Counted from the first letter of the stretch, positions 25,582 through 36,234 are shown. The stretch is DNA of 62,971 nucleotides from Pseudomonas sichuanensis (GCF_003231305.1 NZ_QKVM01000037.1:1-62971); one strand, 5' to 3'. Numbers and translations: made by a program. The notes: a model not told the origin generated them from the sequence alone.

Positions 25582-26436
25582 ATGGCTCGCTTGCGCCCCA
25601 CCCGTGGCGTCGGCCTGCACCAGCCGCAGGTCAACGAACATCACCTGCAGGCCTCTGGCCTGCCAGAGGATGGTCGCCTGCGGCTGCTCAGTTTCAACAT
25701 CCAGGTCGGCATCAGCACCGAGCGCTACCGTCATTATCTGACCCGCAGCTGGCAGCACCTGCTGCCGCATACCGGGCGAGCGGGCAACCTGCAGAAGATC
25801 GGTGACCTGCTGGGCGATTTCGACCTGGTGGCCCTGCAAGAGGCCGATGGCGGCAGCCTGCGCTCAGGCTACGTCAACCAGGTGGAGCACCTTGCCCAAC
25901 TGGGCGCCTTTCCCTACTGGTACCAGCAGCTCAACCGCAACCTCGGGCGTTTCGCCCAGCACAGCAACGGCGTACTCAGCCGCCTGAAGCCCCAGCACCT
26001 GGAAGACCACCCGCTGCCCGGCCCGGCCGGTCGCGGCGCGATCCTGGTGCGTTTTGGCGAAGGCGACGACGCGCTGATCGTGGTGATGATGCATCTGGCG
26101 CTGGGTGCCAAGACCCGCGCCCGCCAACTGGCCTACATTCGTGAGCTGATCGGCGGCTACCGTCATCAGATCCTCATGGGTGACATGAACACCCATGCCA
26201 CCGACCTGCTCGAGCACTCGCCGCTGCGCGACCTGGGCCTGATTGCGCCCCAGGTCGAGGCCACCTTCCCGAGCTGGCGACCACAGCGCTGCCTCGATCA
26301 CATCCTGCTCAGCCCGAGCCTCACCCTGGAACGGGTCGAGGTGCTGGCACAACCGATTTCCGATCACCTGCCCGTCGCCGTCGAGATCCGATTGCCTGAT
26401 GCCCTGACTGTGGATACGCTGCCGGTCCTGAGCTAG
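25582..26436 (+). CDS. Endonuclease/exonuclease/phosphatase family protein
   Basis: A 284-residue metal-dependent phosphohydrolase of the EEP fold. Catalytic elements are visible: LLSFNIQVG near residue 35, the metal-binding LQEADGG, a His region, GDMNTHATD and the C-terminal LDHILLS and SDHLPVAVEI. No signal peptide is seen, so it should be cytoplasmic. The substrate (DNA, RNA or phosphoester) cannot be told. The gene follows dsbA closely and probably shares its promoter. Confidence 0.88.
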   Translation: MARLRPTRGVGLHQPQVNEHHLQASGLPEDGRLRLLSFNIQVGISTERYRHYLTRSWQHLLPHTGRAGNLQKIGDLLGDFDLVALQEADGGSLRSGYVNQVEHLAQLGAFPYWYQQLNRNLGRFAQHSNGVLSRLKPQHLEDHPLPGPAGRGAILVRFGEGDDALIVVMMHLALGAKTRARQLAYIRELIGGYRHQILMGDMNTHATDLLEHSPLRDLGLIAPQVEATFPSWRPQRCLDHILLSPSLTLERVEVLAQPISDHLPVAVEIRLPDALTVDTLPVLS

Positions 26437-26505
26437 GCCTGCGTATGTGATCGGCGCGTTCAAGTGTTGGGGACTTGTGCCGAAATCCAGTCATCACAGG
26501 GCTAG

Positions 26506-28536
26506 ATGCCATCACCCTTTGCGGATTCAGGCATGAGCGAAGAAGCCGAGCGCTGGAAAGAAAAATACCTTAAAAGCATCGAACAGCAGGAAAAACTCGA
26601 GCGGCGTTGGGACGCCCGGCTCGACCTGTTGCGTCGTGGCCTGGTGCGCAGCACCCTGGCCGCGGAAGGTAGCGACAAGATCGTCGACCAGTGCATGAAG
26701 GAAATGCGCGAAGTCATCCGCAGCGACAATATGGACGCCGGGCTCGCCGGGTTGATCCCACGCCTGGAAAAGGCCGTGCTCGATTCCGAGCAGCGTCGGG
26801 AAACCCGCATGAACCAGGTCAGCGACGCGCTGACAGCACTGGTCAGCCAACTGCAGGCCTTGCCGCTCCCGGGTGAAGTGTCGCGGCCCCTGAAGAAACT
26901 GGCGAAAAAGCTCGACGGTGGCGTCAGCCAGTCCCGTGAACTGCCGCCCCTGCTGGGTGAGCTCAGCGGCCTGCAAGGACGCGCCTTGAGTGCGGTGCAA
27001 AAAACCGACGACGAGGCCCGCCCGGGTTTTCTCCAGCGCCTGTTCGGTGGTCGCGATGAGGCGCAGGGGGATCTGCAACCCACGGCCACGCCTGGACCTG
27101 TTCAACCTGAGGCCTTGGCGAGCTTGCCTGTTGAACTGGATGCACAACCACAGGATGCCGACGAACTCCACCCGCTCTCGGTCAGTGCGCCGGTGCCAGC
27201 CCAGGACGTCACCGAACACGCGCCCGCCCCGCCGCAGCAGCCGGTGATCGAGGTATCGGGCCCTGTACTGGTTGACGCTGTCGAAGCAGTCTTCGCGGTG
27301 CCCCAGCCGCAAGCCGGGCCTGAACTTGAGCCGCAAGCCGAGACGCAAGTCATTGAGCAGCAGGCGCAGGAGCCTGCACCATTGCCCGCCGAGGATGTGC
27401 CCGAAGCCACCCGGCCAGCACCGCTACAGACCCTCGAAGAGCTGGCCGGCGAAGACGGCCCGTATGCCCTGCCCGACGCAGTCGAGCCACCCTACAGCCA
27501 GGTGGCCGCCCACATCGAGCAGACCTTGATCGGCCTGCTCGACGACCTCAGCCTGCCCGAGCGCCACAAGGCCCAGGCCCTGGAGATGCGCGAGCGCGTG
27601 GCGCGCGGCCTCAACTGGTATGAACTGATCCCGGTGCTGGATGACCTGGCGGTACTGATGCTGGCCATTACCGACAGCGGCCAGCACGAGTTCGAAGCCT
27701 ACCTGCAGCAGCTCAACGAACGCCTGGAAAGCTTCCAGAGCCATCTGCACGAAGCCAGTACCGGCCATGCCGACAACAGCTCCGTCGCTCGCGAGCTGGA
27801 CAGCCAGTTGCGCGAGCAGGTCGACGGCCTGCAGAGCAGCGTGCAGGGTGCTGCCGATGTCGACAGCCTCAAGCACATCCTCGAAGGCCGCCTGGAAGGG
27901 TTGCTGCTGACCATGGACGACCACCAGCACGAGCGTGACCGTCGCGAGCAGGAGCTGGCCGGCCGCCTGCATGGGTTGGCCGAGCGTGTGGCGAGCATGG
28001 AGCAGGAGGCCCAGGGGTACCGTGAGCACCTTGAGGAGCAGCGGCAGAAAGCAATGATCGACCCGCTGACCGGCCTGCCCAATCGCGCGGCCTGGTCCGA
28101 GCGGGTCGAACAGGAAGTGCTCGACTGGCATGAAAACGGCGGCCACCTGGCGATGGCCATCCTCGACCTCGATCACTTCAAGCGCATCAATGATGGCTAT
28201 GGCCACCTGGCGGGCGACAAAGTGCTCAAGATCGTCGCCGACCAGCTGCGCAAACGCCTGCGTGGGCGGGACTTCATCGCCCGCTTTGGCGGTGAGGAAT
28301 TCGTCCTGCTGTTGCCGCAAACCTCACCGCCCGCTGCGGTGCAGGTTGCCGAAGCACTGCGTGCGGCGATCGAAGCCTGCCCGTTCCACTTCAAGGGCGA
28401 GCGGGTGGTGATCACCACCTCCATCGGCCTCAGCGCCTTCCGCCCCGGCGAGCGTGGCGACCAGGTGCTCAAGCGCGCGGACGAAGCCTTGTATCGGGCC
28501 AAGGACAAAGGGCGCAATCGCGTCGAGCAGGCATGA
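26506..28536 (+). CDS. Diguanylate cyclase (DgcH-like)
   Basis: Makes cyclic di-GMP. The 676-residue soluble protein has a helical N-terminal region (1-170), a low-complexity Pro/Gln/Glu-rich linker (about 190-310), a second helical coiled-coil region (about 320-510) and a C-terminal GGDEF domain (about 515-676). The active site is GGEEF at 595-599, and the inhibitory I-site RGRD lies five residues upstream, so product inhibition is expected. No membrane segment is present. ATG 26533 (MSEEAERWK) is an alternative start. Position next to dsbA and an amidase matches P. aeruginosa dgcH, from memory. Confidence 0.93.
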   Translation: MPSPFADSGMSEEAERWKEKYLKSIEQQEKLERRWDARLDLLRRGLVRSTLAAEGSDKIVDQCMKEMREVIRSDNMDAGLAGLIPRLEKAVLDSEQRRETRMNQVSDALTALVSQLQALPLPGEVSRPLKKLAKKLDGGVSQSRELPPLLGELSGLQGRALSAVQKTDDEARPGFLQRLFGGRDEAQGDLQPTATPGPVQPEALASLPVELDAQPQDADELHPLSVSAPVPAQDVTEHAPAPPQQPVIEVSGPVLVDAVEAVFAVPQPQAGPELEPQAETQVIEQQAQEPAPLPAEDVPEATRPAPLQTLEELAGEDGPYALPDAVEPPYSQVAAHIEQTLIGLLDDLSLPERHKAQALEMRERVARGLNWYELIPVLDDLAVLMLAITDSGQHEFEAYLQQLNERLESFQSHLHEASTGHADNSSVARELDSQLREQVDGLQSSVQGAADVDSLKHILEGRLEGLLLTMDDHQHERDRREQELAGRLHGLAERVASMEQEAQGYREHLEEQRQKAMIDPLTGLPNRAAWSERVEQEVLDWHENGGHLAMAILDLDHFKRINDGYGHLAGDKVLKIVADQLRKRLRGRDFIARFGGEEFVLLLPQTSPPAAVQVAEALRAAIEACPFHFKGERVVITTSIGLSAFRPGERGDQVLKRADEALYRAKDKGRNRVEQA

Positions 28537-28616
28537 ATAGATACAGGCTAACGTCAGATCAGGAGCACGTTATACTGTAGCGCTGTTGTCGCCTACTCAA
28601 TGACGTGCCCCCTGCA

Positions 28617-29393
28617 ATGAAAAAGCTCCTCACCGCCCTGCTCCTGCTGGCCCTGGCCGGTTGTTCCAGCGGCCTGCGCATCGACCGCAGTCACCCTTCG
28701 GTCAACCAGGACAGCCGCATCCAGTTCGTCGTCGTGCATTACACCAACGCTTCGCTGGAGCGCTCGCTGGCGTTGTTGACCCACGGCGAGGTCAGCAGCC
28801 ATTACCTGATCGGCGACGGCCCGGCCACGGTCTACCAGCTGGTCGATGAAAACCGTCGCGCCTGGCATGCCGGCGACAGCCAGTGGCAGGGCCGCACCTG
28901 GCTCAACTCCAGCTCAATCGGCATCGAGATCGTCAACCTGGGCTACACCGACACGCCGGCTGGCCGGGTTTGGCACCCTTATAGCGAAGCCCAGGTGCAG
29001 GCGCTGATCGCCCTGCTCAAGGACATCGTCAAACGTAACAACATCGACCCACGCCATATCATCGGTCACAGCGACATCGCCCCTCTGCGCAAGCTCGACC
29101 CCGGGCCGTTGTTCCCCTGGAAGCGCCTGGCCGATGCTGGGCTGGGCATCTGGCCGGACGCCGCATCGGTGGCACGCCAACAGGCCTACTTCGAGGCCAA
29201 CCCGCCGACCGTCGCCTGGTACCAGCAGCAACTCGCGCGTTTCGGCTATGCCATCGACCAGACTGGCGAGCTCGATGTGGCCACGCGCCACGTGATCGCG
29301 GCGTTCCAGATGCGCTTCCGCCCGCAGCGTTTCGACGGCCTGCCGGATGCGCAGACTGCCGCCATGCTCCAGGTGCTCAACCGCAAACGTTGA
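28617..29393 (+). CDS. N-acetylmuramoyl-L-alanine amidase lipoprotein (AmpDh2-like)
   Basis: Zinc amidase that cuts peptide stems from peptidoglycan. The 258-residue protein has a lipoprotein signal (LALAGC, Cys about 19), so it should be anchored facing the periplasm. The Amidase_2 domain shows zinc ligands in VVHYTNAS and GHSDIAPLRKLDPGP, and a C-terminal peptidoglycan-binding domain spans about 190-258. I start it at ATG 28617 rather than the upstream GTG 28605 because the signal then begins MKKLLTALLLL. Its location corresponds to ampDh2 in P. aeruginosa. Confidence 0.9.
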   Translation: MKKLLTALLLLALAGCSSGLRIDRSHPSVNQDSRIQFVVVHYTNASLERSLALLTHGEVSSHYLIGDGPATVYQLVDENRRAWHAGDSQWQGRTWLNSSSIGIEIVNLGYTDTPAGRVWHPYSEAQVQALIALLKDIVKRNNIDPRHIIGHSDIAPLRKLDPGPLFPWKRLADAGLGIWPDAASVARQQAYFEANPPTVAWYQQQLARFGYAIDQTGELDVATRHVIAAFQMRFRPQRFDGLPDAQTAAMLQVLNRKR

Positions 29394-29480
29394 ACCTTGC
29401 GGGGCCTGCTTCGCGGCGCCGTCTTCCGAACGGCAAAGCTGGCTAGTCATTCAGTTGCTATACCTTTGGTATTCAACTGG

Positions 29481-31109
29481 ATGCCGCGCATGCCTGCCCC
29501 TAACGCCTCAGTGCGTCAATTTTTTCACCACCCCTGGCTGCTCGCGGTGCTCGCGGCCTTGGGCAGCGCTGCGCTGCTGTTGGCCGCCAGTGTTGGTGTG
29601 ACCCTGCAGCAAATGAAGGACAGTGAAAGCGCCCAGATGAATGCCCGGGGTGAGCGCTTTCTCGAACGGCTGGAGCAGGTGTTCGGCCAGTTGCGCGAAG
29701 GGGTCGACCAATTGCAGTCTCAATCCCTGCGCGGCTGCGGCCCGCCGATGCAGGCCCTGCTGCAGCAGGTGGCGCTGAAGTCGCGGTTCATCTACGAGGC
29801 GGCCTATGCCGATGGCCAGTCGGCCTGCTCCAACCGCGGCGGCGAGCGGGTCATCGAGCCCTTGCGTGCGCCGGACATAGAAGGGCCGACCTACAGCTAT
29901 TGGCTCAACACCACCACCGAACCCAATGAAAACCTGGCTGCCCTGATGCTGGGCCGTGGCAATTTCCTGGTGTCGACCTCGCGCGGCCATCTGAGCGATG
30001 TGGTCGACCTGCCGCCGGGCGGCAGCCTGCTGGTGGTGCTTGACCGCGGCAACCGCGCGATCCCGGTGCTCGGCCCGCCGCAGGCATGGCCGCCCACGGC
30101 GGACTGGCCGCCGCCGTCGCACAAGTCGCTGCTGGAACTGCATGATCGGCTGGTCTACCGCATGGCCACCAAGTCGCCCGACTACCAGTTGGTGCTGATC
30201 GCCCCGCGGGCCAGCCTGCCGCTCAAACTCAACGGCCTGCTCTGGCTGCTGTTCCCGGGCAGCCTGGTGCTGGCCTGCTGCATCGGCTGGTTGGTGCTGC
30301 AACTGATCCAGCAGCGCCGCTCGATGAGTTCCGAGCTGCAGCAGGCCTTGCGCCGGGGCGAGCTGCAGGTGCTGTACCAGCCGATCATCGAGCTGGACAG
30401 CCGCCGCTGTGTAGGGGCCGAGGCGCTGATACGCTGGCGCCGCCCGGACGGCAGCCTGACCAGCCCGGAGCTGTTCATTCCGCTGGCGGAAAATACCGGG
30501 CAGATCCGCCAGATCACCGATTTTGTCCTGCAGCGGGTGCTTGAACAGCTCGGCCAACTGCTGCGCGCCAACCGCCACCTGTACATCTCGGTGAACCTGG
30601 CGGCCTGTGATGTCATGGAACCGCGTATCGGCCGGGTTGCCGCGAGGCTGCTGGCGCAGCATCGGGTGGCCGCCAGCCAGATCGCCTTCGAGGTGACCGA
30701 GCGCGGGTTGATCGACGTCGTGGTGGCCCGGGACAACCTCCAGGCTTTGCGCACCGAAGGGCATCAGGTGCTGATCGATGATTTCGGTACCGGCTATTGC
30801 AGCCTGGCCTATTTGCAGACCCTGCCGGTGGACTGCCTGAAAATCGACAAGGCGTTCATCGACGCCCTTGGTCATGACGCCGCCAGCAGTGGCGTGGCCC
30901 CGCACATCATCCGCATGGCCCACGACCTGCACCTGCGGGTGATCGCCGAGGGTATCGAGTGCGAGGACCAGGCGCAGTTCCTCAGCAGCGAAGGGGTGAA
31001 CTACGGCCAGGGCTGGCTGTTCGCCCACCCGCTCAACGCCCGCCAGTTCGCCGAGTTGATCACCCGCGGGCGGCGGGTGGCGGGGCGGCGGATCGATGAC
31101 GAGCCTTGA
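29481..31109 (+). CDS. Membrane c-di-GMP phosphodiesterase, CSS-motif sensor plus EAL
   Basis: Breaks down cyclic di-GMP. The 542-residue protein has a membrane segment (about 18-40), a periplasmic loop with two cysteines (RGCGPP and SACSNRG), a second segment (about 252-275) and a cytoplasmic EAL domain. The catalytic residues look intact: GAEALIRW, DDFGTGY, CLKIDKAF and AEGIE. The loop fits the CSS-motif family, whose activity depends on disulfide state and DsbA, although here the motif reads CSN. ATG 29481 is a guess: ATG 29490 and an upstream 29397 frame are possible and none has a strong ribosome site. Confidence 0.9.
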   Translation: MPRMPAPNASVRQFFHHPWLLAVLAALGSAALLLAASVGVTLQQMKDSESAQMNARGERFLERLEQVFGQLREGVDQLQSQSLRGCGPPMQALLQQVALKSRFIYEAAYADGQSACSNRGGERVIEPLRAPDIEGPTYSYWLNTTTEPNENLAALMLGRGNFLVSTSRGHLSDVVDLPPGGSLLVVLDRGNRAIPVLGPPQAWPPTADWPPPSHKSLLELHDRLVYRMATKSPDYQLVLIAPRASLPLKLNGLLWLLFPGSLVLACCIGWLVLQLIQQRRSMSSELQQALRRGELQVLYQPIIELDSRRCVGAEALIRWRRPDGSLTSPELFIPLAENTGQIRQITDFVLQRVLEQLGQLLRANRHLYISVNLAACDVMEPRIGRVAARLLAQHRVAASQIAFEVTERGLIDVVVARDNLQALRTEGHQVLIDDFGTGYCSLAYLQTLPVDCLKIDKAFIDALGHDAASSGVAPHIIRMAHDLHLRVIAEGIECEDQAQFLSSEGVNYGQGWLFAHPLNARQFAELITRGRRVAGRRIDDEP

Positions 31110-31138
31110 GGGGCGTGCTGCTTTCTGGTCGTAAGCCT

Positions 31139-31253
31139 GTAGGAGCGGCCTTGTGCCGCGAAAGGGCTGCGCAGCAGCCCCTGCAATCATGAGTCGGGCT
31201 GGAGATACTGGGGCCGCTTCGCGCCCCTTTCGCGGCACAAGGCCGCTCCTACA
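31139..31253. repeat. REP pair, GTAGGAGCGGCCTTGTGCCG type
   Basis: Two inverted copies of TGTAGGAGCGGCCTTGTGCC about 70 bases apart, between the convergent EAL and kinB genes. This REP subtype differs from the GTGGGAGCGGGC type and recurs at 42806. Confidence 0.88.
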
Positions 31254-31283
31254 AGGACCGATAACCCCATTAGGCTGTGTGAA

Positions 31284-33058
31284 TCAGACCGGCAACGCCA
31301 TGTAGAACTGTGTCCCCTGCCCCGGCCGTGAGAACACCCCCATGCGCCCGCCATGCAACTGCACGATCTCCTTGCACAGCGCCAAGCCCAGGCCGGCCCC
31401 GCCTTTCTTGCGCCCGACCTGCACGAACGGCTCGAAGATCCGCCCCTGCTGGCCATAGGCGATGCCTTCGCCGTTGTCCTCGACGCTGACGATCACCCGC
31501 TCCGCGTGCCGCCGTGCATGCAGGCGGATATGCCCGCCGCTGGCGGTATGGCGGATGGCGTTGTGCAGCAGGTTGTCCAGCACCCGGTCGAGCTGGGCGA
31601 TATCGGCCTGGATCCGCGGCAGCGGCGGTTCCAGTTCGCGAATCAGCTCGATCTGTTTTGCCGCCGCCTGCTCGGCAAAGCGGGCCTGGGCCCGCTCGAA
31701 CAGGTCGTCGAGTGCGCAGGGCGCCAGTTCCAGTTTTTGCAGACCGCTCTGGTAGCGGGAAAAGTTGAGCAGGTCGTTGATCAGTTGGGTGAGGCGCTGC
31801 ATCTCTTCGCCGATGGTTTCCAGCAGGTCATGCTCACGGGCCTCGGCCGGGAAACTGACCCGCTCGCGCAGCAGGCCGAAGGCCATGTGCATGCCGGTGA
31901 CCGGGGTGCGCAGTTCGTGGGAGGCGCGCAACACGAACTCGCTGCGTACCCGCTCGAAGGCGCGCTGTTCGGTGACATCGTGCAGCACCATCACCGCGCC
32001 GAGGATCGGCCCTTGCGGGTGGCTGACCGGGGTCAGGCTGTAGGTCAGCAGGCGGCTTTCTTCGTCCACCTCCAGGCTCAGGTCGTCGGGCGGGCGATCC
32101 AGGCTGCCGCCGCGCAGCACCTGGCGCAGTTGCTGCTCAAGCTCCGGGCGTTGCAGCGCTTCGGCCAGGCTCGCGCCCAGGCGGTCGTGGTCCCAGCCCA
32201 ACTGGCGCTGGGCCACCGGGTTGAAGTGCTCAAGGCGGCCCTGTCGGTCGATGATCAGCAGGCCGTCGTCGATGCTGTCGAGCACCGCTTGCAGGCGTTG
32301 CTGGCCTGCGAGCAGTTCGTCGACGTTGGTCGCCTGATGCTTGCGCAGGGCATCGGCCATCAGCCCGAAGCGTCGGGTCAGCTGGTTCAGCTCGGTAGCC
32401 TGGGTGACGGGCAGGGTCACGTCGAAATTGCCTTGCCCCAGCTGGTCGGCGGCCTTGGCCAGCGCCTCGATGGGCTGGCCGAAGCGTCGCGCAATGTTGT
32501 GTGCGGTGATGAAGCCCAGCACCAGCACGGCCAGGCCCATCAGGCCGAGCAGGCCGCTGATCAGCAAGGCACGGTCGCGGGACGTTTCCTCGCTGCGGGT
32601 GATGTGCTGCAACGCTTGTTCGTGTGAGTCGAGCAGGTCGTTGCGCAACTGGCTGAATGCCGCCCCCAGGGGTTGCTCGGTACCCAGGCTGCGCGCGGGA
32701 GCCGGACTTTCCCGGTAGGCCTGAAGGAAGGCTTGGTAATGGCTGGCGGCCTTGCTGAAGCCGGTCCGTTCGCCGCCCTGCTCCAGCCCTTGGGTGAGCA
32801 GGGCCTGGAACTCGTTCTGCAAGCTGACCAGGCTTTGCGCAGTGGTGTCTTCGTCGAGCATCAGGGTCAACTGCTCGCCCAGGTTCTGCCGCAGCTTGAG
32901 CCCCAACTCCAGGGTCTGGGAGGTGTCCTGCACCAGGCGCTGTTGCATGCTCGCCATCTGCAGCACGCTGACCAGCCCCAGCAGCAGCCCCAGCAGGGCC
33001 ACCGTGACCAGCGCCGAAATGCTCAGGAACAGCCGCGTGCGCAGCTTCATCGGCGTTT

Positions 33059-33062
<4 letters not shown>
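31284..33062 (-). CDS. kinB: Sensor histidine kinase KinB
   Basis: Membrane partner of AlgB. The 592-residue protein has two membrane segments (about 11-32 and 165-188) around a helical periplasmic sensor, then a HAMP domain (to about 240), a PAS domain (about 250-360), HisKA with ASHELRTPV (phospho-His) and a HATPase domain (DNLLHNAIRH; DNGEGIAYG; GAGLGLALCKEIV). Its ATG overlaps the algB stop by four bases. In P. aeruginosa KinB is a phosphatase-biased kinase controlling alginate and other genes. Confidence 0.94.
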
Positions 33063-34405
<1,343 letters not shown>

Positions 34406-34692
34406 TTTCCTGCGCTCCTTTGGGATAGATCTCAATTAGTGTCGGAAAAATCGGGCAAGTTGCATGGTCGATTCTGATTGATCCGACGCCCTGCATGCTA
34501 GCCGGTTGCCTTCATGGTTGCTAAGTGACTGATAACTTTAGAGTTGGGTGTTAGGGCGTGGCCATCATGGCGGTTGTGCAGAGCGCTGGTGGATGCCGCC
34601 CCTTAAACAGCGGGCCAGGTGTGCGGGTGAATCGTGCAAATCGCCCGACGCGTTTGCCGGTCATCGTGCAGGATACGCCCCGCTCGATTTCG

Positions 34693-34713
34693 TCAGATTT
34701 TATAACTATCTGA
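34693..34713. promoter_or_regulatory. Dyad (TCAGAT, 9 bases, ATCTGA) upstream of the sigma54 promoter
   Basis: A perfect 6-base inverted repeat around an AT-rich centre, about 31 bases upstream of the -24 element. It could be an activator or IHF-type bending site. Confidence 0.4.
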
Positions 34714-34743
34714 TTTTATTGAGTTTTCTAAGCTGAAAAAGAC

Positions 34744-34759
34744 TGGCACGCGAGCTGCA
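34744..34759 (+). promoter_or_regulatory. Sigma54-type promoter of the small envelope operon
   Basis: TGGCACG then CGAG then CTGCA gives the GG and GC dinucleotides the required ten bases apart (TGGCAC-N5-TTGC-like). The start would be near 34771, about 35 bases before the first ATG, which has GGAGGAG just upstream. Confidence 0.7.
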
Positions 34760-34805
34760 ATTACCTGTTCAGGTTTCAAGAACAAGTACAGCAGGAGGAG
34801 CCGGC

Positions 34806-35090
34806 ATGAATCACCCACCCGTCAACCGCACGCAGTACGCCGTACTGCCCCTGCGCCAGTTGCTGTTCCTCGGCGCGGCCTTGCTGATCACCCTGGCAGC
34901 CGGCCAGTTCTACTACAGCTGGCAGACCGCCCGCCTGGCCGACCAGGTGGCGGCGCAAACCCTGGTGCTGACGCAGCTCAAGGCGAGCCGTGTGAGCACG
35001 CAGGTGACGGCGGTGGCGCCGTTGCCGGTGGGTGACACCACCCCTGCACGGGTCGAGAACGTCCAGCCCGAGCAACGCTGGGTGTTCTAG
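34806..35090 (+). CDS. Small single-pass membrane protein, unknown
   Basis: A 94-residue protein with one membrane segment (about 19-37) and a short polar region outside it that may form a coiled coil (TARLADQVAAQTLVLTQLKA). I do not recognise the family. It has a very good GGAGGAG ribosome site and is the first gene after a sigma54-type promoter. The next gene, for a DUF1328 protein, is 36 bases away. Confidence 0.8.
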   Translation: MNHPPVNRTQYAVLPLRQLLFLGAALLITLAAGQFYYSWQTARLADQVAAQTLVLTQLKASRVSTQVTAVAPLPVGDTTPARVENVQPEQRWVF

Positions 35091-35126
35091 ACCAACAACG
35101 ATTCTGCACGCGAAAGGAGAAACATC

Positions 35127-35288
35127 ATGCTGAGCTGGGCTATCACCTTCCTGATCATCGCCATTGTCGCCGCGGTCCTGGGCTTCGGTGGTATCGCTGG
35201 CGCGGCGACCGGTATCGCGAAGATCCTGTTCATTGTCTTCCTGGTGCTGTTCGTGGCTTCTTTCTTCTTTGGACGAGGCAGGGGTTGA
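35127..35288 (+). CDS. DUF1328 small membrane protein
   Basis: A 53-residue protein, [20 protein letters not shown] at the start, with two membrane segments separated by [12 protein letters not shown]. This sequence is the hallmark of DUF1328 (YtjA-like). AAAGGAGAAA precedes the ATG. Members are often induced by envelope stress. It ends three bases before the Ivy-like gene. Confidence 0.92.
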
Positions 35289-35291
35289 ACC

Positions 35292-35762
35292 ATGAAGCGG
35301 ATGCTTTGCCACGCCTTGGCTGGCGCCCTGCTTGTGGGCGCCACTGGCCTGGCGCTGGCGGCCAATGACGGCCAGGTCCGGGCCAACCAGTTGTTGGGCT
35401 CGGACCCCGAATACCAGGCAACCTGGCAGCACACGATCAAGGGCGAGGAGCGTTTGCCCGAGTGGGTGATCAACCTCACCGGCAGCGCCCCGCTGCAGAT
35501 GTCGGCAGTCACCGAGGACGGCGAGCAGTATCTGGTCGGCCCGTTGTGCGAAACCGACAGTACCTGCACCTACAAGCGCCTGATCGTGGCGTTCAGCTGG
35601 GACAAGGACAACGCCTACGGGATGCTCGTGGAAGTGCCCGAAGGCCTGCCCTCGGACAAGTCGCCCACCCGCCATGCGGACTATCGCTGGCTGGGCAAAC
35701 CTGACGACGGCATGAAAGCCTTGCTGCAGGAGCAGCTCAAGCGCGACCCGAACTGGTACTGA
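35292..35762 (+). CDS. Ivy-family lysozyme inhibitor (putative)
   Basis: A 156-residue secreted protein with a signal peptide ending LALA-A (about 23). The mature part resembles inhibitors of vertebrate lysozyme: LLGSDPEYQATWQ, a loop with two cysteines (GPLCETDSTCTY, about 94-101) that corresponds to the inhibitory CKPHDC loop, and an acidic C-terminal half. The exact loop differs from E. coli Ivy, so inhibition of lysozyme is probable but not certain. It may protect peptidoglycan together with the nearby amidase. Third gene of the AlgB-adjacent operon. Confidence 0.8.
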   Translation: MKRMLCHALAGALLVGATGLALAANDGQVRANQLLGSDPEYQATWQHTIKGEERLPEWVINLTGSAPLQMSAVTEDGEQYLVGPLCETDSTCTYKRLIVAFSWDKDNAYGMLVEVPEGLPSDKSPTRHADYRWLGKPDDGMKALLQEQLKRDPNWY

Positions 35763-35797
35763 GCCATTGATGGCCTGCGGGTACGCACTGTCACGAA

Positions 35798-35833
35798 ATA
35801 GAAGCTGAACCTTTCTATCTTTCTGGCTTCTAT
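35798..35833. terminator. Stem-loop after the Ivy-like gene
   Basis: ATAGAAGC and GCTTCTAT form an 8-base stem around a 20-base loop, 36 bases after the stop. It lacks a T-run, so it may be a weak terminator or processing hairpin. Confidence 0.4.
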
Positions 35834-35834
35834 G

Positions 35835-36027
35835 ATGCGCCGCCCCGAGGAGGGGCAGCGCATGACCAGGGGGCCGGGCTGTTCTGATTGTTGCAGGATC
35901 GGAGTGGCCTAGGGGTACAGGGAGTACCTCCGTAATGGGCCGGGTCAGGCGAAGGTGGCATCGGAAGTTGCAGATCGGTCATGTCCAACAGGGATCAGAG
36001 ACCGATCTCGCTTCCGAGGTGCCTTTC
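35835..36027 (+). ncRNA. Candidate structured RNA (unverified)
   Basis: Three strong hairpins lie within 190 bases. The first pairs ATGCGC with GCGCAT and GCCCC with GGGGC at 35835-35863. The second pairs GGTAC with GTACC at 35914-35928. The third is a long stem in which AGATCGGTC (35972-35980) pairs with GACCGATCT (36000-36008), extended outward by CGGAAG with CTTCCG, and followed by TTTCTGT at 36024. No open frame fits. It could be a small RNA or a long leader for gltP. Strand is assumed from the T-rich 3' end. Confidence 0.4.
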
Positions 36028-36218
36028 TGTAGGACTCCTTCCTTCATATGTACGTCTTTGCACCAAAGACACATTTTGTCTTGACCGTACATCGAAATTT
36101 TTTAGTCTGACTGACAGCTCAGGTTCAGTGGCATTTCAGCCATTCGGATTGTCGAACACGCCATTCAAACCCCCGTACGTACGCCGTCAATTCTGCCGAA
36201 TTATGGCGCTTTGGTCTT

Positions 36219-36234
36219 GTTCGGAAATCCGAAC
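36219..36234. repeat. Palindrome GTTCGGA-AA-TCCGAAC
   Basis: A perfect 7-base inverted repeat with a 2-base centre, about 270 bases upstream of gltP; a possible operator. Confidence 0.45.

Larger units (their letters stand above)
34406..34805. other. Intergenic region between algB and the small envelope operon
   Basis: This 400-base gap separates divergent genes. No credible coding frame was found. It is AT-rich near 34690-34740, holds a sigma54-type promoter at 34744 and a dyad at 34693, and must hold the algB promoter near 34440. Confidence 0.6.

Noticed and set aside
34548..34736. Plus-strand frame of 62 codons between algB and the sigma54 promoter
   Set aside because: No ribosome site, composition unlike coding DNA, and it ends at the promoter region.
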